A stretch of DNA of 64,000 nt from Actinoplanes nipponensis (GTDB lineage: Bacteria > Actinomycetota > Actinomycetes > Mycobacteriales > Micromonosporaceae), in assembly GCF_016862275.1 (NCBI RefSeq), contig NZ_BOMQ01000099.1, forward strand, positions 1-64,000. The letters are read 5' to 3'. Positions 17,611-25,957 of the stretch are shown here, one piece after another; the first letter of the stretch is position 1; each line of letters starts with the position of its first letter. The translations under genes and the position numbers were made by a program. The notes below the pieces were generated by a model. The model saw only the letters and a list, made by a program, of their open reading frames with translations, did not search any database and was not told where the DNA came from.

Positions 17611-18318
17611 ATGCGTACGGCAACACGAACACCGGACCGGGAGCTCCTGCGCGACGCGGCCGCCATCGCGGCGGCGATGATCGCGGTCGGTGCGTCGTTC
17701 GGCGCCATCGCAATCGCGTACGGGCTGCCGGTGTGGGTGCCGTTCCTGATGTCCACGGCGGTGTTCGCGGGCGGCGCCCAGTTCCTGGCGGTGGGCCTGA
17801 TCGCGGCGGGCAACCCGATCGCCGCCGTGCTCGCCGGCCTGCTGCTCAACGCCCGCCACCTGCCGTTCGGCCTGGCCGTCGCGGCGACGGTCGGCTCGAG
17901 GTGGCGCGACCGCCTGATCGGCAGCCACCTGATGACCGACGAGGTGGTCGCCTTCACCCTCGCCGAACGGGACCCCGCCCGCCGCCGCCGCACGTACTGG
18001 CTGATCGGCCTGACCCTGTTCACCTCATGGAACGCGGGCACGGCCCTGGGCGTGTGGCTCGGCGGCGCCACCGGCGACCCGGCGACCCTGGGCCTGGACG
18101 CGGCCTTCCCGGCGGGCCTGATCGCCCTGATCCTGCCGTCCCTGCGCGACGGCGACACCCGCCTGGTCGCCCTGCTGGGCGCGGCGGTGGCGGTGGCGCT
18201 GACCCCGGTGCTGCCGGCGGGCCTGCCGGTGCTGTGCGCCCTGCTGGGCCTGGCGGTGCTGTTCCGGCCCGGCCGCCGGGGTACGGCTGGACGCGAAACC
18301 CAGGAGGCGCCGTGCTGA
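17611..18318 (+). CDS. azlC: AzlC family branched-chain amino acid exporter subunit
   Basis: 235-aa membrane protein of the AzlC family, large subunit of AzlCD-type exporters of branched-chain amino acids (and azaleucine). Features: ASFGAIAIAYG near residue 30, the conserved FAGGAQFLAVGL near 53 and LLNARHLPFG near 85, plus about seven membrane segments. The ATG at 17611 is immediately downstream of operator B. It overlaps azlD by 7 bp. Likely controlled by the divergent XRE-cupin protein. Confidence 0.92.
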   Translation: MRTATRTPDRELLRDAAAIAAAMIAVGASFGAIAIAYGLPVWVPFLMSTAVFAGGAQFLAVGLIAAGNPIAAVLAGLLLNARHLPFGLAVAATVGSRWRDRLIGSHLMTDEVVAFTLAERDPARRRRTYWLIGLTLFTSWNAGTALGVWLGGATGDPATLGLDAAFPAGLIALILPSLRDGDTRLVALLGAAVAVALTPVLPAGLPVLCALLGLAVLFRPGRRGTAGRETQEAPC

Positions 18319-18620
18319 TCGCCGCGATCCTCACACTCGGGGTGGGCACGTACACGATGCGGCTGGGTGGCGTGCTGCTCCGCGACCGGCTCGAGCTCTC
18401 GGACCACCTCCAGCGCTTGCTGCCGATGGCGGCGGCCTCGCTGCTGGCGGCCCTGGCGGCGACTGCGGCCCTGATGGACGGGACGTCATTGGCGGGGGTG
18501 GCGCGGCCGGTCGGGGTGGTGGTCGGTGCGCTGCTGGCTTGGCGCCGGGCGCCGTTCGTGGTGGTGGTGTTGGCTGCGGCGGGTACGGCGGCCTTGCTGC
18601 GGCTGGCCGGCATCGAGTAG
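18312..18620 (+). CDS. azlD: AzlD family transporter subunit
   Basis: 102-aa membrane protein with four hydrophobic segments, the small partner of AzlC. It begins (V)LIAAILTLGVGTYTMRLGG, and TYTMR is typical of AzlD. GTG start at 18312 with a strong CAGGAGG ribosome site, overlapping the azlC stop, so the two subunits are coupled. The gene end borders the repeat field. Confidence 0.9.
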   Translation: MLIAAILTLGVGTYTMRLGGVLLRDRLELSDHLQRLLPMAAASLLAALAATAALMDGTSLAGVARPVGVVVGALLAWRRAPFVVVVLAAAGTAALLRLAGIE

Positions 18621-18640
18621 GGCCTGCCCCTGCACCTGGC

Positions 18641-18715
18641 GCCCGCGCCGCCTGCGCCGCCTGCTGCCCGCGCCGCCTGCGCCGCCTGCTGCCCGCGCCG
18701 CCTGCGCCGCCTGCC
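18641..18715. repeat. 25-bp tandem repeat, three copies
   Basis: Three adjacent copies of a 25-bp unit beginning GCCCGCGCCGCCTGCGCCGC; the third differs by its last base and a partial fourth copy follows. The period is not a multiple of three. Confidence 0.9.
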
Positions 18716-18759
18716 GCCCGCGCCACCTGCCGCGCACTCCGCCCACGTCGCCCCGACGC

Positions 18760-18829
18760 GCCACGCGCCACGCGCCACGCGCCACGCGCCACGCGCCACG
18801 CGCCACGCGCCACGCGCCACGCGCTACGC
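18760..18829. repeat. 7-bp tandem repeat (GCCACGC), ten copies
   Basis: Nine perfect GCCACGC units and one GCTACGC unit in a row. A likely slippage-prone, strain-variable locus. It runs directly into hairpin element copy 1. Confidence 0.95.
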
Positions 18830-18884
18830 GGATCTTGGAGAGACGGGGCCGATTTTGTGGCTCCGGCGCTTCAAGATCCACCGA
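18827..18884. repeat. Hairpin element, copy 1
   Basis: GGATCTTG at 18830-18837 pairs with CAAGATCC at 18872-18879. The 34-nt interior is largely shared with copy 2 (GAGAGACG, GGCCGATTT, CCGGCGC), and ACCGA follows both copies. Copies are about 85 percent identical with identical arm spacing. Confidence 0.85.
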
Positions 18885-19254
18885 GCGGCCGTCTGCCGCT
18901 GGCGCGCCGGGCGTGCCGTCTGTGCGTCTGCCGCTCGCGTCCCAAGGTTGCCAAGTGCGGCGTGTCCGCCACCCGTGTCCGGTCGCCTGTCGCCGGTGAG
19001 CCGCGAGCGTGTTTGTCCCGCGTGCCGCGCGTGGCCGCCTGCCGCCCATTCCCGTGCCGGGCCAGGTCACCCTGCCCGCTTGGCCGGTCCACCTGCTCAC
19101 GCCATCGGCCGCTCACGCCATCGGCCGCTCACGCCACCAGTCGCCCAGGCCAGTCGCCCAATGCCGCACACCGCCTACACCACCAGCCGCCCACGCCAGC
19201 CACTCACGCCACTCGCCGCCCACGCCGCCCCGACACGCCACGCCCCCGCGCCAA

Positions 19255-19312
19255 CGCGGATCTTGGAGAGACGCGGCCGATTTCCTGACCCCGGCGCCTC
19301 AAGATCCACCGA
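19255..19312. repeat. Hairpin element, copy 2
   Basis: GGATCTTG at 19258-19265 pairs with CAAGATCC at 19300-19307, the same 42-bp arm offset as copy 1. It lies 428 bp from copy 1 in direct orientation. Confidence 0.85.
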
Positions 19313-19341
19313 CAAGTCGCCCTAGAACAAGTCGCCCTAGA
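19312..19341. repeat. 15-bp tandem doublet
   Basis: ACAAGTCGCCCTAGA occurs twice in direct succession, immediately after hairpin element copy 2. Confidence 0.9.
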
Positions 19342-19488
19342 AGATGTGGCGACAACAAGACCGCGCCCGAAAGCCCTGAACGAAGCTGAGCGGGGCGGAC
19401 AAAAAGACAGAGCCGAGCGAGCACATCGAAGCCACAGCGGAACCGACGCTCAGCACCACCCACCCAGGCACGACAACGTCGGAAAGAG

Positions 19489-20124
19489 CTAGACCTTGTC
19501 GCCCAACTCCACCTGAGGCTTCGGCACGCGCATCCGCCGGAAGGTCAGCCCCCGCATCATCCCGTACAGATAGAGCGACCCCATCCGCTGCGTCGTCCCC
19601 GGGAACCGCTCGGTCACCAGCTTCTTCACCCGACGGGAGATCAGGATGCTGTCGATCACCACCGCCAGTGCCAGGATCGCCCAGAGCAGGTTCGCGCCGA
19701 GCCGGACCACCGGGGGCATCGTGCTGTTCGCGCCGATGAAGACGATGATCGCGCCGGCGAAGAACCAGGTGCCGGCGGTGCGTTTCGAGTCGACGATGTT
19801 GCGGACCAGGGCGCGTTCCGGGCCGCGGTCACGGGCCAGCAGGTAGCGCTCGTCGCCGGCGCGCATGCCGGCCGAGGCCTCCGCGCGCTCCAGTTTCTGG
19901 CGCTCGCGCATCTGCTTGTACGCCTCGCGCCGGTTGGCCGGGGCCTGCGCCGTGTCGTGCCGGCGCTGGGCGGTGGTGCGCTTCGGCGTCGCGACGCCGA
20001 GTTCCTTCTTGGAGGGCGTGTAGGCCTTGGGCTTGGGCGCGGCCGACTGCCCGGCCTCGTCGGTCACCGTGGCGGTGGCGTCGGAGACGAGGTCGGTGGA
20101 CTTACGGCGAAACAGCGAGGACAC
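19489..20124 (-). CDS. DUF3043 family membrane protein
   Basis: 211-aa protein of the actinobacterial DUF3043 family. Residues 1-110 are cytosolic, basic and Lys/Arg/Gln-rich (KAYTPSKKELGVATPKR, REAYKQMRERQKLERAEA). Two hydrophobic helices follow at about 118-160, then a basic tail (KVTERFPGTTQRMGSL-like region). No enzymatic motif; function unknown. GTG start at 20124 is 6 nt after a TACGCT -10, so probably leaderless. The family sits beside cobalamin, glycerate kinase and erpA genes in mycobacteria too. Confidence 0.9.
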   Translation of the reverse strand: MSSLFRRKSTDLVSDATATVTDEAGQSAAPKPKAYTPSKKELGVATPKRTTAQRRHDTAQAPANRREAYKQMRERQKLERAEASAGMRAGDERYLLARDRGPERALVRNIVDSKRTAGTWFFAGAIIVFIGANSTMPPVVRLGANLLWAILALAVVIDSILISRRVKKLVTERFPGTTQRMGSLYLYGMMRGLTFRRMRVPKPQVELGDKV

Positions 20125-20130
20125 CCCCGC

Positions 20131-20136
20131 AGCGTA
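20131..20136 (-). promoter_or_regulatory. -10 element for leaderless DUF3043 gene
   Basis: Minus-strand TACGCT, 6 nt, then GTG at 20124. Confidence 0.5.
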
Positions 20137-20157
20137 GCCAAGAGCCCCCGGAAACCC

Positions 20158-20189
20158 GAAACCGCGCCGGGAAAAGCCGGCGCGGTCTC
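20158..20189 (-). terminator. Terminator downstream of murA
   Basis: 13-bp stem (minus strand GAGACCGCGCCGG / CCGGCGCGGTTTC, one G-U pair) with a 6-nt loop CTTTTC, 13 bp after the murA stop and ending in U-rich bases. It may also insulate the leaderless DUF3043 promoter. Confidence 0.8.
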
Positions 20190-20202
20190 GGAGTGGGCCG
20201 GA

Positions 20203-21558
20203 TCAGATGCGTTCCACCAGCGCGCCCAGGGCGGCCAGCTTGCCCTCGAAGTCCTCGTAGCCGCGGTTGATCAGGTCGACGCCGTACACCCGGGAGGTGC
20301 CCTCGGCGGCCAGCGCCGCGATCAGGTGGCTGAAGCCGGCCCGCAGGTCGGGGATGACCAGGTCGGCCGCGTGCAGCTTGCTGGGGCCGGCGATGACCGC
20401 GGAGTGCTTGAAGTTGCGCCGGCCGAAGCGGCACGGGGTGCCGCCGAGGCAGTCGCGGTAGACCTGGATGGTCGCGCCCATCGCGTTGAGCGCCTCGGTG
20501 TAGCCGAGCCGCTGCTCGTAGACCGTCTCGTGCATGATCGACAGGCCGCGGGCCTGGGTCAGCGCGACGACCAGCGGCTGCTGCCAGTCGGTCATGAAGC
20601 CGGGGTGCACGTCGGTCTCCAGGGCCACGGCGTTGAGCTCGCCGCCGGGGTGCCAGAAGCGGATGCCGCCCTCGACGCCGGTCACGCCGGTGCGGCCGAC
20701 CCGGGCGTCGGTGATCTCGAACTCGCCGCCGATGGAGCGGAAGACGTTGAGGAACGTCATCATGTCGGCCTGCTGGGCGCCCAGCACCTCGATCTCGCCG
20801 CGGGTGGCCAGCGCGGCGGCGGCCCAGCTCGCGGCCTCGATCCGGTCGGGGATCGGCTTGTGGTTGTAGCCGTGCAGCCGGGGCACGCCGAGGATCTCGA
20901 TGACCCGGTCGGTGTGCACGGTGATGATGGCGCCCATCTTCTGCAGCACGCAGATCAGGTCCATGATCTCCGGCTCGATGGCCGCGTTGCGCAGCTCGGT
21001 CACGCCCTCGGCGCGTACCGCCGTGAGCAGCACCTGCTCGGTGGCGCCCACGCTCGGGTACGGCAGCTCCAGCTTCGTGCCGTGCAGCCCGTTGGGCGCG
21101 GTCAGGTGCATGCCCTCGGGCGTCTTGTCGACGACCGCGCCGAACTGGCGCAGCGCCTGGATGTGGAAGTCGATCGGGCGGGGGCCGATGTGGCAGCCGC
21201 CGAGGTCCGGGATGAACGCGTGCCCGAGCCGGTGCAGCAGCGGGCCGCAGAACAGGATCGGGATCCGGCTGGACCCGGCGTGCACGTTGATCTCGTCGCT
21301 GCTGGCGCTCTCCACGTTGGTGGGGTCCATCACCAGCTCGCCGTCGTCGGCGCCGTCGCTGACCTTGACGCCGTGCAGGCCGAGCAGCCCGCGGACGACC
21401 TCCACGTCGCGGATGGCCGGCACGTCGAACAGCCGGCTGGGGGACTCGCCCAGCAGGGCGGCCACCATGGCCTTGGAAACCAGGTTCTTGGCGCCACGGA
21501 CCCGGATCTGTCCGTGCAGCGGCGTACCGCCGTGTACGGCCAGGACGTCGTCGGTCAA
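20203..21558 (-). CDS. murA: UDP-N-acetylglucosamine 1-carboxyvinyltransferase
   Basis: First committed enzyme of peptidoglycan synthesis, transferring enolpyruvate from PEP to UDP-GlcNAc; 451 aa, cytosolic. RGAKNLVSKAMVAALLGES near residue 20 is the MurA substrate-binding Lys-Asn motif. GGCHIGPRPIDFH near 120 carries the catalytic/fosfomycin-target Cys, which mycobacteria replace with Asp. Start chosen as TTG 21558 (LTDDVLAVHGG) with a CTGGAGG ribosome site 5 nt upstream; the longer frame to 21651 lacks family similarity. The gene stands alone, with a strong terminator behind it. Confidence 0.93.
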   Translation of the reverse strand: MTDDVLAVHGGTPLHGQIRVRGAKNLVSKAMVAALLGESPSRLFDVPAIRDVEVVRGLLGLHGVKVSDGADDGELVMDPTNVESASSDEINVHAGSSRIPILFCGPLLHRLGHAFIPDLGGCHIGPRPIDFHIQALRQFGAVVDKTPEGMHLTAPNGLHGTKLELPYPSVGATEQVLLTAVRAEGVTELRNAAIEPEIMDLICVLQKMGAIITVHTDRVIEILGVPRLHGYNHKPIPDRIEAASWAAAALATRGEIEVLGAQQADMMTFLNVFRSIGGEFEITDARVGRTGVTGVEGGIRFWHPGGELNAVALETDVHPGFMTDWQQPLVVALTQARGLSIMHETVYEQRLGYTEALNAMGATIQVYRDCLGGTPCRFGRRNFKHSAVIAGPSKLHAADLVIPDLRAGFSHLIAALAAEGTSRVYGVDLINRGYEDFEGKLAALGALVERI

Positions 21559-21773
21559 CGCAACCTCCAGAGGCGGGCGCGTCAGCGCGCCCGGATGCTT
21601 ATAGGGGTGCAGCCGGCGATGGGGGACCGGCGGCTGCCGCCCGGGCAGCATAGCCCTGAGTGACCAGAGCAGAAATCATCACAACGCCCAAGGCGGCACG
21701 AATTGCTGATGATTAAGCCAACAAAAAGGTGCGGCCGTGCGCTCGGCGCATCGGCGATCACTCAGGGTGATTT

Positions 21774-22952
21774 TTACGGCAGTGCCAGCATCTGGTCCAG
21801 GGCGAGCCGGGCGTACTTGGCGGTCTCCGGGTCGACGGTGATCCGGTTGGGCACGCGGCCGGCCACGAGCTCCTCGAGCGCCCACACCAGGTGCGGCAGA
21901 TCGATGCGGTTCATCGTCGAGCAGTAGCAGACCGTCCGGTCCAGGAACATGATCTGCTTGTCCGGGTGGGCCAGCGCCATCCGGCGTACCAGGTTGAGCT
22001 CGGTGCCGACCGCCCAGGCCGAGCCGGCGGGCGCCGCGTCCAGGGCCCGGATGATGTACTCCGTCGAGCCCACCTCGTCGGCCGCGCGGACCACCTCGTG
22101 CTTGCACTCCGGGTGCACCAGCACGCGCACGCCGGGCACCCGTTCGCGCACCTCACGCACGCTGTCGACGGTGAACCGGCCGTGCACCGAGCAGTGCCCG
22201 CGCCACAGGATCATCTTGGCGTCGCGCAACTGCTCGGGGGTGAGGCCGCCGTTCGGCTTGTGCGGGTCGTAGAGCACGCAGTCGTCCAGCTCGAGGCCCA
22301 GCTCCAGCACCGCGGTGTTGCGGCCCAGGTGCTGGTCGGGCAGGAAGAAGACCTTCTGCCCCCGCTCGAACGCCCAGGTCAGGGCCCGCTTGGCGTTGGA
22401 GGAGGTGCACACCACGCCGTTGTTGCGCCCGACGAAGCCCTTGATGTCGGCCGAGCTGTTCATGTAGGTCACGGGCACGACGTCGTCCGCGATGCCCAGG
22501 TCGGTGAACTGCTCCCAGGCGGCCTCGACCTGGCCCAGCACGGCCATGTCGGCCATCGAGCAACCGGCCGCCAGGTCGGGCAGGATGACCTGCTGGCCCG
22601 GGCCGGTGAGGATGTCCGCGCTCTCGGCCATGAAGTGCACGCCGCAGAAGACGATGAACTCCGCGTCGGGGCGGGCCGCCGCCTCGCGGGCCAGCTTGAA
22701 GGAGTCGCCGGTGACGTCGGCGAACTGGATGACCTCGTCACGCTGGTAGTGGTGGCCCAGCACGAACACCCGGTCGCCGAGCGCGGCCTTGGCGGCGGTG
22801 GCCCGCTCGACCAGGCCGGGGTCGCTGGGCGCCGGCAGATCGCCGGGGCAGTCGACGCCGCGCTCGCTGGCGGGGTCGGTGCCCCGGCCGAGCAGCAGCA
22901 GCGCCGTGGCGGTGTTTCCGGGTTCGGTCCAGGTCGACGTCACGAGATCCAT
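21774..22952 (-). CDS. nadA: Quinolinate synthase
   Basis: 4Fe-4S enzyme making quinolinate from iminoaspartate and dihydroxyacetone phosphate in de novo NAD synthesis; 392 aa. Visible motifs: LGHHYQRDEVIQFAD (about 55-70), the cluster Cys in LAAGCSMADM (about 130), the Cys in VHPECKHEVV (about 298) and the C-terminal DRTVCYCSTMN (about 345), plus GGLTPEQLRDAK in the middle. nadB and nadC are not in the window. ATG 22952 gives the family N-terminus; the longer frame upstream belongs to the antisense of the 49-aa gene. Confidence 0.94.
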   Translation of the reverse strand: MDLVTSTWTEPGNTATALLLLGRGTDPASERGVDCPGDLPAPSDPGLVERATAAKAALGDRVFVLGHHYQRDEVIQFADVTGDSFKLAREAAARPDAEFIVFCGVHFMAESADILTGPGQQVILPDLAAGCSMADMAVLGQVEAAWEQFTDLGIADDVVPVTYMNSSADIKGFVGRNNGVVCTSSNAKRALTWAFERGQKVFFLPDQHLGRNTAVLELGLELDDCVLYDPHKPNGGLTPEQLRDAKMILWRGHCSVHGRFTVDSVREVRERVPGVRVLVHPECKHEVVRAADEVGSTEYIIRALDAAPAGSAWAVGTELNLVRRMALAHPDKQIMFLDRTVCYCSTMNRIDLPHLVWALEELVAGRVPNRITVDPETAKYARLALDQMLALP

Positions 22953-23004
22953 GTTTCCACACGGTTGCCGCGCCGTCGGCCGGCGGAGGAGTGTCCTAGG
23001 GCAC

Positions 23005-23154
23005 TCAGCGCCGGCGGCCCTGGAACTTGGTCGCGAGCCGGCGGAGCTTCTCCTGGTTCTCCGGCTTGGCCAGCTGTCGCTGACCCTGCTGGACGATCTT
23101 CTGACCCCGGGGGCTGCGCAGGAACATCTGCAGTCGCTGCATGAGAGTGGCCAT
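23005..23154 (-). CDS. Small basic conserved protein, 49 aa
   Basis: ATG at 23154, TGA at 23005. The product starts MATLMQRLQMFLRSPRGQKI and ends KLRRLATKFQGRRR: strongly basic, mostly helical, rich in Gln, Lys and Arg. Codons are normal for the genome and the length fits short proteins beside actinobacterial nadA genes. It is 52 bp upstream of nadA on the same strand and is probably cotranscribed. It may bind nucleic acid or ribosomes judging by charge alone; no family function is known. Confidence 0.7.
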   Translation of the reverse strand: MATLMQRLQMFLRSPRGQKIVQQGQRQLAKPENQEKLRRLATKFQGRRR

Positions 23155-23203
23155 GCGACCCAGCGTGACACCGCAACCTGTGCGGTACCTGTACTTTCAC
23201 CCC

Positions 23204-24355
23204 GTGCGCGTATTGATCTGCCCGGACAAGTTCGCCGGCACGCTGACCGCCTCGCAGGTCGCCGCGGCGGTGGCCGAGGGTTGGCACGAGACGGCTCCGC
23301 GCGACGAGACCGTGCTGCGCCCCCTGTCCGACGGTGGTCCGGGCTTCGTCGACGTGCTCGGGAGCGCGCTGGGCGGCCGGCGGCTGCCGGTCGACACCGT
23401 CGACCCGCTGGGCCGCCCGACCCGCGGCGAGGTGCTGCTGGTCGACGACGCTGAGCCGACCCGCGGCGGAAGACAGAATGCGAAGATCACGGCGTACGTG
23501 GAGAGCGCCCAGGCCTGCGGCCTGCACCTGCTGAGCAAGGCCGAGCGCGACGTCAACGCCGCCACCTCGTACGGGCTGGGCCTGCTGCTCGCCGCCGCGG
23601 TGGAGTCCGGCGCCGGCGAGGTCGTGGTGGGGCTCGGCGGCTCGGCGGTCAACGACGCCGGCGCGGGGATGCTGGCCGCGCTGGGTGCGGCCCCGGTCGA
23701 CGTGAGCGGGTACGCGCTGCCGTACGGCGGAGCCCCCCTGATCACCGCGACCGGGCTCGCCGCCGAGCCCCGCCTGCGCCGGGTCCGCCTGGTGGCCGCC
23801 ACCGACGTCGACAACCCGCTGGTCGGCCTGCACGGCGCGAGCAACGTCTACGGCCCGCAGAAGGGCGCCACCCGCGAGGACGTGCTGCGGCTGGACGCGG
23901 CCCTGGACCACTTCGCCGGCGTGCTGGAGCAGGCGTTCGGCGTCCCGGACCTGCGCACGCTGCCCGGCGGCGGCGCGGCCGGCGGGATCGGCGCCGCCCT
24001 GCTCGCCCTCGGCGGCCGGGTGGTCTCCGGGATCGGCCTGGTCACCGGCCTGATCGGGCTCGAGGAGCAGCTCGACGCGGCGGACCTGGTGATCACCGGG
24101 GAGGGCTCGTTCGACCACCAGTCGCTGCGCGGCAAGGTCGTCGCCGGCATCGCCCACGGCGCCCGGGACCGGGGCCTGCCGTGCGTGGTCATCGCCGGGC
24201 GCAACGAGACCGGCTACCGCGAGGCCGCCGCCGCGGGCGTCACCGAGACGTACGCGCTGATCGAGCACTTCGGCTCCGAGGAGCGGGCGCTCGCCGAGCC
24301 CGCCCGGGGCCTGCGCGAGGTCGCCGCGCGCCTGGCCGGGCAGTGGAGCAGGTGA
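23204..24355 (+). CDS. Glycerate kinase (GlxK/GarK family)
   Basis: 383-aa cytosolic kinase that phosphorylates glycerate, feeding it into glycolysis. Family motifs: PDKFAGTLTASQVAAAV at the N-terminus, LSDGGPGFVDVL near residue 45, GLGGSAVNDAGAGML near 145 and TGEGSFDHQSLRGK near 300. Residues 90-105 contain a small insertion with ARG/GLN (GGRQNAKITAYVES). GTG 23204 chosen because it begins at the conserved VRVLICPDKF. A glycerate kinase gene next to erpA and DUF3043 is also seen in mycobacteria. 2- versus 3-phosphoglycerate product is not decided. Confidence 0.92.
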   Translation: MRVLICPDKFAGTLTASQVAAAVAEGWHETAPRDETVLRPLSDGGPGFVDVLGSALGGRRLPVDTVDPLGRPTRGEVLLVDDAEPTRGGRQNAKITAYVESAQACGLHLLSKAERDVNAATSYGLGLLLAAAVESGAGEVVVGLGGSAVNDAGAGMLAALGAAPVDVSGYALPYGGAPLITATGLAAEPRLRRVRLVAATDVDNPLVGLHGASNVYGPQKGATREDVLRLDAALDHFAGVLEQAFGVPDLRTLPGGGAAGGIGAALLALGGRVVSGIGLVTGLIGLEEQLDAADLVITGEGSFDHQSLRGKVVAGIAHGARDRGLPCVVIAGRNETGYREAAAAGVTETYALIEHFGSEERALAEPARGLREVAARLAGQWSR

Positions 24356-24383
24356 CCGGTGGTCGACATCTCGGCCCCGCCGA

Positions 24384-24412
24384 TTGGGAATATGCCCGAA
24401 CAGAGTTAGCGT
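24384..24412 (+). promoter_or_regulatory. Promoter upstream of erpA
   Basis: TTGGGA (24384-24389), exactly 17 nt, then TAGCGT (24407-24412). This is a good housekeeping sigma match and gives erpA a leader of about 37 nt with an AGGAG ribosome site. Confidence 0.6.
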
Positions 24413-24455
24413 TGGCCGGTACGGCACATCACCGGACCGGCAGGAGAACCGCACC

Positions 24456-24830
24456 GTGACCACTGAAGCGCACACCGAGTCGACCGAGGCCACCACGGCC
24501 GCGCCGACCGGCGTCATCTTGACCGACGTCGCGGCCGCCAATGTCAAGCGCCTCATCGCGCAGGAGGGTCGCGACGACCTGCGCCTGCGCATCGCCGTGC
24601 AGCCCGGCGGCTGCTCCGGGCTGCGGTACCAGCTGTTCTTCGACGAGCGGTCGCTGGACGGCGACATCGTCGCCGACTTCGACGGTGTCGAGGTCGTCGT
24701 CGACCGGATGAGCTCGCCGTACCTGGCGGGCGCCACGATCGACTTCGCGGACCGCATCGACGCCCAGGGCTTCACGATCGACAACCCGAACGCGCAGAAT
24801 TCCTGCGCCTGCGGCGACTCGTTCCACTGA
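24456..24830 (+). CDS. erpA: A-type iron-sulfur cluster insertion protein
   Basis: 124-aa A-type carrier that hands Fe-S clusters to apoproteins. The three cluster Cys are present: QPGGCSGLRYQL (about residue 55) and the C-terminal NSCACGDSF pair. GTG 24456 follows CAGGAG; the first 20 residues are a variable Thr/Glu/Ala-rich tail. It has its own promoter and a strong terminator. Likely clients inside this window are NadA and the Rieske protein QcrA. Confidence 0.95.
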   Translation: MTTEAHTESTEATTAAPTGVILTDVAAANVKRLIAQEGRDDLRLRIAVQPGGCSGLRYQLFFDERSLDGDIVADFDGVEVVVDRMSSPYLAGATIDFADRIDAQGFTIDNPNAQNSCACGDSFH

Positions 24831-24845
24831 TCGGCGTTCCGTCCA

Positions 24846-24873
24846 GGGCCGTCCCGGGTTTCCGGGGCGGCCC
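24846..24873 (+). terminator. Terminator downstream of erpA
   Basis: 12-bp stem GGGCCGTCCCGG / CCGGGGCGGCCC (one U-G pair) with loop GTTT, 15 bp after the erpA stop. Confidence 0.75.
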
Positions 24874-24964
24874 TCGGTCATGTCCGGCGGGTGACGCCCG
24901 GATGTCCCGCGGGCCACGGGCCGGTAGGCTCACCCGGTAATCGCACCCGACCTCGAGGGCCGAC

Positions 24965-25948
24965 ATGAAGATCGCCGTTACCGGCTCGATCGCCACCGAC
25001 CACCTGATGCACTTCCCGGGCAAGTTCGCCGAGCAGCTCATCGCCGACCAGCTGCACAAGGTCTCGCTCTCGTTCCTCGTCGACGACCTGGTCGTGCGGC
25101 GTGGCGGCGTCGCCTCGAACATCGCCTACGGGATGGGCAAGCTGGGCCTGCGCCCGATCCTGGTCGGCGCGGTCGGCGCCGACTTCGCCGACTACCGGTC
25201 CTGGCTCGAGCGGCACGGGGTCGACTGCGACTCGGTGCACGTCAGCGAGGTCGCCCACACGGCCCGCTTCGTCTGCACCACCGACGACGACCTGAACCAG
25301 ATCGCGTCGTTCTACGCCGGCGCGATGAGCGAGGCGCGCAACATCGAGCTGGCCCCGGTCGCCGAGCGCGCCGGCGGGCTCGACCTGGTGCTGGTCAGCG
25401 CGAACGACCCGGCCGCGATGATCCGCCACTCGCAGGAGTGCCGGGCCCGCGGGTACGCGTTCGCCGCCGACCCCTCGCAGCAGCTCGCCCGGATGGACGG
25501 CAGCGACGTGCTCACGCTGATCACCGGCGCGGAGTACCTGCTGACCAACGACTACGAGCGCTCGCTGCTGGAGACCAAGGCCGGCCTCACCGGCGAACAG
25601 GTCCTCGAGCAGGTCCGGGTGCGGGTCACCACGCTCGGCAAGGACGGCGTGGAGATCACCGGCCGCGGCCTGGAGCGCATCCACGTGCCGGTGGCCCGCG
25701 ACGTCATCCCGGACGACCCGACCGGCGTCGGCGACGGCTTCCGGGCCGGCTTCTTCGCCGCCCTGGGCTGGGGCGTCGGCCTGGAGCGGGCCGCCCAGGT
25801 GGGTTCGCTGGTCGCCGCGCTGGTGCTCGAGACGGTCGGTCCGCAGGAGTACGACGTCAAGCCCGACTTCTTCCTCAAGCGCCTCGCCGACTCCTACGGC
25901 GACGCGGCCGCCGCCGACGTCCTGCCGCACCTGCCCGCCGCGGCCTGA
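24965..25948 (+). CDS. adoK: PfkB-family sugar kinase, probable adenosine kinase
   Basis: 327-aa ribokinase-fold enzyme. It shows the N-terminal substrate/di-Gly motif RRGGVASNIAYGMGKLG (about 44-60) and the C-terminal anion-hole motif DDPTGVGDGFRAGF with catalytic Asp near 257. Sequence style and position (next to erpA and ctaC) match the mycobacterial adenosine kinase AdoK (CbhK), which salvages adenosine to AMP and has an unusual bacterial ribokinase-like lineage. A different nucleoside or sugar remains possible. ATG 24965 has a GAGGG site upstream. The next gene starts 9 bp downstream. Confidence 0.85.
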   Translation: MKIAVTGSIATDHLMHFPGKFAEQLIADQLHKVSLSFLVDDLVVRRGGVASNIAYGMGKLGLRPILVGAVGADFADYRSWLERHGVDCDSVHVSEVAHTARFVCTTDDDLNQIASFYAGAMSEARNIELAPVAERAGGLDLVLVSANDPAAMIRHSQECRARGYAFAADPSQQLARMDGSDVLTLITGAEYLLTNDYERSLLETKAGLTGEQVLEQVRVRVTTLGKDGVEITGRGLERIHVPVARDVIPDDPTGVGDGFRAGFFAALGWGVGLERAAQVGSLVAALVLETVGPQEYDVKPDFFLKRLADSYGDAAAADVLPHLPAAA

Positions 25949-25957
25949 GCACGTCCC

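Larger units (their letters stand above)
18621..19488. other. 868-bp gene-free repeat field
   Basis: No credible gene on either strand; open frames here are products of repeats and GC bias, and none has a ribosome site or family resemblance. Contents in order: 25-bp tandem repeat (18641-18715), ten copies of a 7-bp unit (18760-18829), hairpin element copy 1, a Cys/Arg-coding-like GC-rich stretch with small direct repeats, hairpin element copy 2, and a 15-bp doublet (19312-19341). Confidence 0.75.

Noticed and set aside
18539..19325. Overlapping open frames of 126-249 aa
   Set aside because: They read through simple repeats, differ in every frame and have no recognisable protein.
21652..21773. 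AT-richer gap between murA and nadA with a small hairpin (ATCACT/GGTGAT plus T-run)
   Set aside because: The T-run is on the plus strand, where no gene ends; too weak to call a terminator or an RNA gene.
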